Positions 1 to 6,025 of a stretch of DNA of 6,025 nucleotides are shown here, one piece after another. This DNA is from Gemmatimonadota bacterium. GTDB lineage: Bacteria; Gemmatimonadota; Gemmatimonadetes; Gemmatimonadales; Gemmatimonadaceae. The stretch lies in assembly GCA_029884515.1 (NCBI GenBank), contig JAOUHR010000130.1:1-6025 (forward strand), in the 5' to 3' direction. The first letter of the stretch is position 1. The number at the start of each line of letters is the position of its first letter. Below the pieces are notes generated by a model. It made no database searches. It saw only the letters and a list, made by a program, of their open reading frames with translations, and had not been told where the DNA came from. Both the position numbers and the translations under genes were made by a program.

Positions 1-85
1 CTGCGCCGCGATGCGGCCATCGGCCCCGGCACGGGGCCTGCTCCACCGCACCGTCACCATCGCCGATGGCCGCATCGCGGCGCAG
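1..85. repeat. Perfect 24-bp inverted repeat (arms 1-24 and 62-85, 37-nt spacer)
   Basis: Bases 1-24 are the exact reverse complement of bases 62-85. Pairing breaks at 25/61, and the outer end is cut by the window edge, so the arms may be longer. The inner arm encodes ADGRIAAQ, natural for the end of CcmA; the outer arm encodes CAAMRPSA, which does not resemble CcmA. A perfect 24-bp match is far beyond chance. The lack of a T-run, the long loop and the position inside a coding region argue against a terminator. A fold-back artefact at a contig end is the simplest reading; a real inverted duplication is the alternative. Confidence 0.9.
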
Positions 86-94
86 GGGCACTGA
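1..94 (+). CDS. ccmA: CcmA, haem exporter ATP-binding subunit (C-terminal end only)
   Basis: Codons read from base 2 to the TGA at 92-94 give 30 residues ending in HRTVTIADGRIAAQGH. This looks like the end of an ABC ATPase, where a beta strand is followed by 'ADGRI'. CcmA is the cytoplasmic ATPase that, with CcmB, powers release of haem-loaded CcmE from CcmC. The identification rests mainly on position: the stop overlaps the ccmB start (TGATG), and ccmA precedes ccmB in nearly all ccm operons. Walker A, signature and Walker B motifs lie outside the window. Oddity: the first eight codons (CAAMRPSA) lie in one arm of a 24-bp inverted repeat. The H-loop 'HD', usually about 17 residues before the 'DG', is not there. 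The 5' 24 bases may therefore not be native ccmA sequence. Confidence 0.72.
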   Translation, partial: CAAMRPSAPARGLLHRTVTIADGRIAAQGH

Positions 95-780
95 TGGCCT
101 GGCGTGACGATTGGCGGCGCGTGCGGGCGATCGCCTGGAAGGACCTCACCACCGAGCGGCGTTCCAAGGCCGGGTTCAACTCGGTCGTCGCGCTCGGCGT
201 GACCATCCTGGTGCTCTTCGGGTTCGCCCTTGGCCCGGACGCCGCGGCCCTGCGGCATGCGGCGGCGGGCGCGCTCTGGCTGGCCGTGCTCTTCGCGGGT
301 GTGCTCGCGTTCAACCGCTCCTACCAAGTGGAGCTCGACACCGGCGCGCTCGATCCGCTCCTCCTTTATCCCGGGGCGCGCTGGACCATCTTCACCGGCA
401 AGCTGCTGGCGAACCTCGTCCTGGTGGGACTCCTCCTCGCGATCGTCGTGGTGGTCGGACTCGTCCTCTTCCAGGTGAGTGTTCCCGCCGCCTGGCCGTC
501 GCTCCTCGGTGTGCTGGCCCTCGGGGCGATCGGCCTCGTTGCGCTCGGCACGTTCTACGGGGCGATGGCGAGCCGCACGCGGGCGCGCGAGGTGCTGCTC
601 CCGCTCCTCCTCTTCCCGATGCTCGTGCCCGTGATGCTCGCCGCGATGCAGGCGTCGCGCGCGCTGCTCGTGGGCGACGTGATGCAGGAGGCGGGCGCCT
701 GGACGCGCCTGCTCCTCGCGTACGACCTGATCTTCCTGAGCGCCACTCATCTCGCATTCGCACAGATCATCGAGGGCTGA
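94..780 (+). CDS. ccmB: CcmB, haem exporter permease subunit
   Basis: This 228-residue protein is a normal length for CcmB (about 220). It is an inner-membrane partner of the ATPase CcmA; CcmAB with CcmCD releases holo-CcmE for haem delivery. Six hydrophobic segments are visible at about 28-46, 58-75, 101-126, 134-157, 166-185 and 203-223. A charged cytoplasmic N-terminus (WKDLTTERRSK, 15-25) corresponds to the 'KEL..E.R' region of the family. The loop LDTGALDPLLLYP (81-93) and the fifth segment LLPLLLFPMLVPV (168-180) are typical of CcmB. The ATG at 94 shares a base with the ccmA stop, and an AGGGG at 84-88 lies 5 nt upstream. ccmC begins 3 nt after the stop. No residue looks abnormal. Confidence 0.95.
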   Translation: MAWRDDWRRVRAIAWKDLTTERRSKAGFNSVVALGVTILVLFGFALGPDAAALRHAAAGALWLAVLFAGVLAFNRSYQVELDTGALDPLLLYPGARWTIFTGKLLANLVLVGLLLAIVVVVGLVLFQVSVPAAWPSLLGVLALGAIGLVALGTFYGAMASRTRAREVLLPLLLFPMLVPVMLAAMQASRALLVGDVMQEAGAWTRLLLAYDLIFLSATHLAFAQIIEG

Positions 781-783
781 CCC

Positions 784-1500
784 GTGATTCCTCCCGCCGT
801 CCCGCACCACGAGACCCCCCTGCCCGTCGCGGGCCGCTGGCCCCTCTTCGGGGCCTTCGCACTGGTGTTCCTGATCTTCGCGCAGGTGTCTTCGGTGCTC
901 GTGTCGCCGCCCGACCGCGACATGGGGCACCTGCAGAAGATCATGTACGTGCACGTGCCGGCCGCGTGGACCACCTTCCTCGCGTTCTTCGTGGTGCTGG
1001 TGTTCAGCCTCCTCGTGCTCTGGAAGGGGCGCGAGACCCACGACCTGATCGCGGCGTCGGCCGCCGAGGTGGGGGCGATGTTCAATGCGCTCACGCTCGC
1101 GCTCGGGATGATCTGGGGGCGGCCGACCTGGGGCGTCTGGTGGACCTGGGACGCGCGCCTCACGTCCACACTGGTACTGTTCCTGATCTTCGTCGGCTAC
1201 CTTTCGTTGCGGGCGTTCATCGAGGAACCGGAGCGGCGGGCCCGCTGGTCGGCGGCGGTGGGCGTGCTCGGCGCCATCAACGTGCCGATCGTCTACATGT
1301 CGGTGAAGTGGTGGCGGACGCTGCACCAGCTCCAGTCGAGCCCATCCACCGTCGACCCGGCGTACGTGTACGGACTGCGGGTGAACGCGTTCGCGTTCCT
1401 GTTCGTGCTGATCTATCTCGTTCGCCGGCGGTATGAAGCGGCGCGCCTCGCGCGCGCCGCCGAGCAGTTGAACGACGTTGCCGCCTTGGGAGGGCGCTGA
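784..1500 (+). CDS. ccmC: CcmC, haem-handling protein that loads CcmE
   Basis: CcmC is an inner-membrane protein of the haem-handling family. It binds haem at its periplasmic face and promotes its covalent attachment to CcmE. The 238-residue length is usual. The tryptophan-rich WWD signature WGVWWTWDARLT spans 116-127. The two periplasmic histidines that ligate haem are seen as H57 in YVHVPAAW and H181 in KWWRTLHQ, matching E. coli H60 and H184. About six hydrophobic segments alternate with these loops. The start is GTG at 784, with GAGGG at 772-776 seven nt upstream and only 3 nt after ccmB ends. The first 18 residues (MIPPAVPHHETPLPVAGR) are cytoplasmic and variable in this family. The arginine-rich C-terminus is cytoplasmic. 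Confidence 0.97.
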   Translation: MIPPAVPHHETPLPVAGRWPLFGAFALVFLIFAQVSSVLVSPPDRDMGHLQKIMYVHVPAAWTTFLAFFVVLVFSLLVLWKGRETHDLIAASAAEVGAMFNALTLALGMIWGRPTWGVWWTWDARLTSTLVLFLIFVGYLSLRAFIEEPERRARWSAAVGVLGAINVPIVYMSVKWWRTLHQLQSSPSTVDPAYVYGLRVNAFAFLFVLIYLVRRRYEAARLARAAEQLNDVAALGGR

Positions 1501-1502
1501 CC

Positions 1503-1652
1503 ATGGCATCGAGCATCAACTTCGTGATAGCGGCCTACGCGCTGACGTGGGTCTGTCTCGTGGCGTACGCGACGTACGTGCACCGCACGCTCCGGCGCGC
1601 GCGTGACGAATACCAGAGGGCCAGCCGCCAGCCGGCGGGGGAGGCGCGATGA
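1503..1652 (+). CDS. ccmD: CcmD, small membrane subunit of the haem-release complex
   Basis: A 49-residue protein begins MASSINFVIAAYALTWVCL. It has one membrane segment at about 5-24, followed by a basic cytoplasmic tail (HRTLRRAR, 27-34) and a polar end. CcmD is poorly conserved in sequence; it is recognised by this layout, by the aromatic Y/W residues in the membrane segment and by its place between ccmC and ccmE. It holds CcmE in the CcmABC complex and helps release holo-CcmE. ATG at 1503 has a strong GGGAGGG (1488-1494) 8 nt upstream and starts 2 nt after the ccmC stop. Its own stop overlaps the ccmE start (ATGA). Confidence 0.9.
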   Translation: MASSINFVIAAYALTWVCLVAYATYVHRTLRRARDEYQRASRQPAGEAR

Positions 1653-2112
1653 GTGACGCGAGCGGGAAGATGAAGGGCCGCCGGCGCTGGGCCGTGGCGG
1701 GCGTGGTGGTGATCGCTGCCACGTTCGGGTGGCTCCTGTACGGTGGACTCGACAAGAACGTCGTGTTCTTCCTCACGCCGGCGGAACTGCTGGCCAAGGG
1801 CACCGACGGCGTGGAGGTCCCCGTGCGGCTCGGTGGCCAGGTGAAACCGGGCTCGGTGGCGTGGGACGACCAGACGCTGGACCTGAACTTCGTCGTCGTG
1901 GACGGGGTCGGTGAGGTGAAGGTGCACAGCACCGGCGCTCCGCCGCAGATGTTCCGCGACGGCATGGGGGTCATCGTGGAGGGCCAGTTCGGCCGCGACG
2001 GCGTCTTTCGCTCGTCCAGCCTGATGGTCAAGCACTCCAACGAGTATCGGCCCCCGGCCGAGGGGCAGCGCCCGCAGGAGATGTACAAGACCCTGTTCAA
2101 GGAGTCGCCGAA

Positions 2113-2116
<4 letters not shown>
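1649..2116 (+). CDS. ccmE: CcmE, periplasmic haem chaperone
   Basis: CcmE carries haem, bound covalently through one histidine, from CcmC to CcmF. This 155-residue protein has an N-terminal anchor (about 14-31, after a basic GRRR), then the periplasmic beta-barrel (OB-like) domain at about 38-125. The haem site is visible as H129 in VKHSNEYRPP with Y133 four residues on. This is the classical HxxxY form (E. coli H130/Y134), not the CxxxY variant found in archaea and some sulphate reducers. Upstream family motifs include FFLTPAEL (40-47), VRLGGQVKPGSV (59-70) and VEGQF (110-114). ATG at 1649 overlaps the ccmD stop by 4 nt, with GGGGGAGG at 1637-1644. An internal Met at residue 8 is a less likely start. 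The end overlaps ccmF. Confidence 0.97.
2099..2104 (+). promoter_or_regulatory. Ribosome binding site of ccmF
   Basis: AAGGAG lies 8 nt before the GTG at 2113 and 11 nt before the ATG at 2116. The spacing slightly favours GTG; codon preference favours ATG. The two choices differ by one residue. Confidence 0.5.
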
Positions 2117-4079
<1,963 letters not shown>

Positions 4080-4083
<4 letters not shown>

Positions 4084-4688
4084 ACTGGAGACGCGCGCTG
4101 GTCGCCGCCCTCTTCGCCGCACCGGTGATCGGGCTCTTCGCCTGGGGGATGACCCGGGACCCGAAGTACATCCCGTCGCCGCTCCCCGGGCGCGAGGGAC
4201 CGACCTTCGCGCTCGAGGTCTTCGCGCCCGGCGTGCCGCCGATCGCACGCCCGGCCGGCGACACCATCTCCCTCGCCGCCTTCCGTGGCCAGATCGTCGT
4301 CGTGAACTTCTGGGCCTCCTGGTGCCTCGCCTGTCGCGACGAGCACGCCGACCTCTCGGCCACGGCGCTGCGCTATGCGGGCCAGCCGGTCCAGTTCGTC
4401 GGCGTGCTGTACATGGACCAGATCGAACCGGCGCTGCGGTGGATCACCGAGATGGGGGGACAGACGTATCCCTCGGTGAACGACCCGCGGTCGCGCGCGG
4501 CGATCGACTACGGCCTCTACGGCGTGCCCGAGACGTTCATCCTCGATGCACAGGGCCGGGTGGCGCACAAGCAGACCGGACCGATCTCGGCGGGCCTGCT
4601 GACGCACCTCGTCGACTCGCTGCTCGTGGCCGCCGGTGCCTCCGACACGGCGGCCTCCGCGCCGACCGCCGGCACGGTGAGCCCGTGA
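4080..4688 (+). CDS. ccmG: CcmG/DsbE, membrane-anchored thioredoxin-like reductant
   Basis: This 202-residue periplasmic thiol-disulphide oxidoreductase keeps apocytochrome (or CcmH) cysteines reduced before haem attachment. It has an N-terminal anchor (about 6-24), the family start GPTFALEVF (40-48) and the strand VVVNFWASWC. The active site is WCLAC, with C82 and C85. The cis-proline region is YGVPETF, with P150 and the Glu typical of CcmG (GVPE) at 151. The dipeptide between the cysteines is Leu-Ala, whereas CcmG proteins usually have a proline there (WCxPC or WCPxC). The last 15 residues are an Ala/Ser/Thr-rich tail without obvious function. ATG at 4080 overlaps the ccmF stop (ATGA), with GGAGG 4 nt upstream. 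Within this operon CcmG is far more likely than a generic TlpA/ResA protein. Confidence 0.95.
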
Positions 4689-5179
4689 GCGGCGCGCGCG
4701 GAGCGACCCGCCGCGCCGGGCTGCCTGCGGCGCTCGTCGCAGCGGCACTCCTGTCGGTGGCCACCGCCTTCCCGACCGTCGCACGCGCGCAGGATCCGTC
4801 CACGGCGGCCCAGCGCGTGCGGGCGGACTCGATCCGTGCGGACTCGGTGCTCGACGCCAGGACGACCGCCCTCTCCGCGGAACTGCGCTGCGCGGTCTGC
4901 CAGGGCATCTCGATCCAGGAGTCCCCTTCCGCGCTCGCGCAGGAGATGCGCGCCGTCGTCAAGGACCAGCTGCGCGCGGGACGCACTCCTGACGAAGTGA
5001 AGGACTACTTCGTCTCCAAGTACGGGGAGTGGATCCTGCTCCAACCGCGCGCGCACGGACTCAACCTGGTGTTGTTGTATCTGGCTCCGGCGCTCCTGTT
5101 GCTCGGTGGCGCAGCGCTGCTCGTGTTCGTGGTACGAAGATGGACCACCGCCGCTCCCGGCCAGACGCCGGCGGAGTGA
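4685..5179 (+). CDS. ccmH: CcmH, apocytochrome thiol reductant of the haem ligation complex
   Basis: CcmH (CycL family) works with CcmF and CcmG to reduce and present apocytochrome cysteines. The 164-residue protein starts at a GTG that overlaps the ccmG stop by 4 nt. That start gives a clear signal peptide (RR at 9-10, hydrophobic 13-28, likely cleavage after ARA at 35). The ribosome site is weak (GGTGA at 4676-4680), which suggests coupling to ccmG. The redox motif LRCAVCQ has C69 and C72, followed by the helix bundle ISIQESPSALAQEMR and the YGEWILL motif (113-119). One C-terminal membrane segment (126-150) follows. The 30-odd residues between signal and motif are longer than usual and contain a duplicated RADSI/RADSV. 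The same frame stays open back to 4322 inside ccmG, but that extension is not native protein. No CcmI domain is fused. Confidence 0.94.
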   Translation: MSGARGATRRAGLPAALVAAALLSVATAFPTVARAQDPSTAAQRVRADSIRADSVLDARTTALSAELRCAVCQGISIQESPSALAQEMRAVVKDQLRAGRTPDEVKDYFVSKYGEWILLQPRAHGLNLVLLYLAPALLLLGGAALLVFVVRRWTTAAPGQTPAE

Positions 5180-5230
5180 TGCCGCCCGCGGGCACGCCGG
5201 ACCGAAGCACCTCCCACTGGGGATGACGCT
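5180..5230 (+). other. 51-nt gap between ccmH and the cytochrome gene
   Basis: This is the only real gap in the operon. It holds a 10-bp palindrome GCCCGCGGGC (5184-5193) with no loop or T-run, so it is not a convincing terminator. A 15-codon frame (ATG 5179 to TGA 5226, MPPAGTPDRSTSHWG) begins on the last base of the ccmH stop and ends 4 nt before the cytochrome start. No promoter-like boxes are visible. The cytochrome gene is probably transcribed from the ccm operon. Confidence 0.5.
5219..5223 (+). promoter_or_regulatory. Ribosome binding site of the cytochrome gene
   Basis: GGGGA lies 7 nt before the GTG at 5231. No other start codon occurs in frame between the ccmH stop and this GTG, so it is the most upstream possible start. 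It supports GTG 5231 over the internal ATG at 5408. Confidence 0.5.
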
Positions 5231-6025
5231 GTGTTGCTGCTCGATCGCTTGCTGACTGCCCTGCCCCTTGCGGCCGCCCATGTCCAGGACTCGGTGACGG
5301 CGCAGGGACAGCCGGTCTCCGCCATCGACTCGACCGTGGTGGACTCGCCGCTCCCCGGCGGGGTCGCGGAGGTCGTGCGGTTCCTGCTGAACGGGGTTCC
5401 ATCCTGGATGCAGCTCGGGGGCCTGTTCCTGGGCACCGTCGCGGCAGTCTTCCTGCTGCGGTTCCTGGTGATCAGGCGCGCGGCGATCCTCGGCTGGGTG
5501 CTGAGCCGCGAGCGGCCCGTGAAGGCGGGTCTCGTGGCGCTCGTCGTGGTGCTCGTGGGGTCGGCGGCCGCCATGGGGGCGGCCACCTGGAACTACACCC
5601 AGCACGACAACGACTTCTGCACCGGGTGCCACGTCATGAACCCGGCGTTCCAGCGCTACGTGGCCCTGGGGGCGAAGCACGACACGCTCTCCTGCCACGA
5701 CTGCCACCAGCAGTCCACCTTCGCCAGCATGCGCCAGCTCTACCTCTGGGTGGCCGAGCGCCCCGAGAGGATCGGGCCGCACGCGAAGGTGAAGAACCAG
5801 GTGTGCGAGGGCTGTCATGCGACGGCCGACACGGCCAAGTGGCAGCGCATCAAGACCACGGCCGGGCACCGCGTGCACCTCGAGTCCGACTCCTCGGCCC
5901 TGAAGGACGTGCAGTGCGTCCAATGCCACGGCGTCGAGATCCACCGGTTCCGCCCGGCTGACGCGACCTGCGGGCAGAGCGGATGCCACTCGAAGGCGTC
6001 GACGCACATCGTGCTCGGCAAGATG
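5231..6025 (+). CDS. NapC/NirT-type membrane-anchored multiheme cytochrome c (3' end outside window)
   Basis: The frame is open to the window end (265 codons visible, no stop). Proteins of this type take electrons from the quinol pool and pass them to periplasmic reductases. A short N-terminal hydrophobic stretch (2-16, possibly a signal) leads to an Asp/Ser-rich segment, then two membrane segments at about 60-81 and 99-118. Haem motifs follow: C130-TG-CH with Met136 right after (CxxCHxM, the haem-1 arrangement of NrfH-like proteins), C155-HD-CH, C192-EG-CH, C229-VQ-CH, and C247-GQSG-CH, a CX4CH form. Extra histidines (125, 150, 184, 213, 216, 238, 259) could be distal ligands; GHRVH before the fourth motif is typical of the family. 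The usual NapC/NrfH has one anchor, so the first segment is extra. Start GTG 5231 has a ribosome site; ATG at codon 60 is an alternative. The electron acceptor is unknown, as the next gene is not visible. Confidence 0.88.
   Translation, partial: MLLLDRLLTALPLAAAHVQDSVTAQGQPVSAIDSTVVDSPLPGGVAEVVRFLLNGVPSWMQLGGLFLGTVAAVFLLRFLVIRRAAILGWVLSRERPVKAGLVALVVVLVGSAAAMGAATWNYTQHDNDFCTGCHVMNPAFQRYVALGAKHDTLSCHDCHQQSTFASMRQLYLWVAERPERIGPHAKVKNQVCEGCHATADTAKWQRIKTTAGHRVHLESDSSALKDVQCVQCHGVEIHRFRPADATCGQSGCHSKASTHIVLGKM

Noticed and set aside
111..1436. A 441-codon plus-strand frame across ccmB and ccmC
   Set aside because: It is out of frame with both genes, is Arg/Ala/Gly/Pro-rich and shows no domain; a high-GC shadow.
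1564..1578. Two CGTACG palindromes spaced by 3 nt inside ccmD
   Set aside because: They fall within the membrane-segment codons (AYATYV) and follow from Tyr/Val/Ala codon choice; no supporting site is nearby.
4322..4684. Upstream extension of the ccmH frame inside ccmG
   Set aside because: The extension is out-of-frame ccmG sequence. The GTG at 4685 gives a proper signal peptide and the 4-nt overlap typical of this operon.
5184..5193. Palindrome GCCCGCGGGC as a terminator
   Set aside because: It has no loop and no T-run, and is short enough to arise by chance in GC-rich DNA.
5177..5231. ccmH and the cytochrome lie in the same frame with only one TGA between them, suggesting readthrough fusion
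   Set aside because: A shared frame has a one-in-three chance, 17 stop-free codons are unremarkable at high GC, and the cytochrome has its own start and ribosome site.
5223..5255. A 10-codon frame MTLCCCSIAC overlapping the cytochrome start, resembling poly-Cys attenuator leaders
   Set aside because: The Cys run is simply the Leu-rich (TTG CTG CTC) start of the cytochrome read in another frame, and the ribosome site would abut the ATG with no spacing.
4517..6007. A 496-codon open frame on the minus strand opposite ccmG, ccmH and the cytochrome
   Set aside because: Same reason: low-complexity composition, no recognisable motif, and opposite genes with clear conserved sites.

Overview
The window is one tightly packed plus-strand operon for cytochrome c maturation by System I (Ccm). 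The order is ccmA (only its end), ccmB, ccmC, ccmD, ccmE, ccmF, ccmG, ccmH, followed by the first 265 codons of a membrane-anchored multiheme c-type cytochrome of the NapC/NirT type. The DNA is very GC-rich with G or C at most third codon positions, and all genes look alike in base use, so nothing suggests recent transfer. The organism is a Gram-negative-type bacterium with a periplasm and c-type respiration. The Asp-Ser-rich stretches after the export signals of CcmH and the cytochrome (RADSIRADS, QDS, AIDSTVVDS) resemble secreted proteins of Gemmatimonadota. That assignment is inference and only moderately likely.

Layout: 1-94 is the end of ccmA, with a perfect 24-bp inverted repeat at the very window edge. 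94-780 is ccmB and 784-1500 is ccmC; with ccmA they form the transporter-like unit that releases haem-loaded CcmE. 1503-1652 is the small ccmD and 1649-2116 is the haem chaperone ccmE. 2113-4083 is ccmF, the haem lyase core. 4080-4688 is ccmG (thioredoxin-like) and 4685-5179 is ccmH (LRCxxCQ thiol reductant). After a 51-nt gap, 5231 to the window end is the cytochrome. Neighbouring ccm genes overlap by 1-4 nt or lie 2-3 nt apart, so they are probably co-transcribed and translationally coupled. No promoter, terminator, RNA gene, mobile element or CRISPR array is visible, and no gene-free stretch exceeds 51 nt.

Together the genes describe one pathway. CcmC with CcmD attaches haem to the conserved His of CcmE. 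CcmAB uses ATP to release holo-CcmE. CcmG and CcmH keep the apocytochrome CxxCH cysteines reduced. CcmF takes haem from CcmE and ligates it to the apocytochrome. The downstream cytochrome, with at least five haem motifs, is itself a client. All key residues of the pathway are present. The less ordinary points are the terminal inverted repeat, which seems to replace expected ccmA sequence; a CX4CH fifth haem motif; an extra N-terminal membrane segment in the cytochrome; no ccmI after ccmH; and a 15-codon mini-ORF bridging the only real gap. I see no clearly undescribed system here: this is a mostly canonical ccm operon with a few points worth checking.
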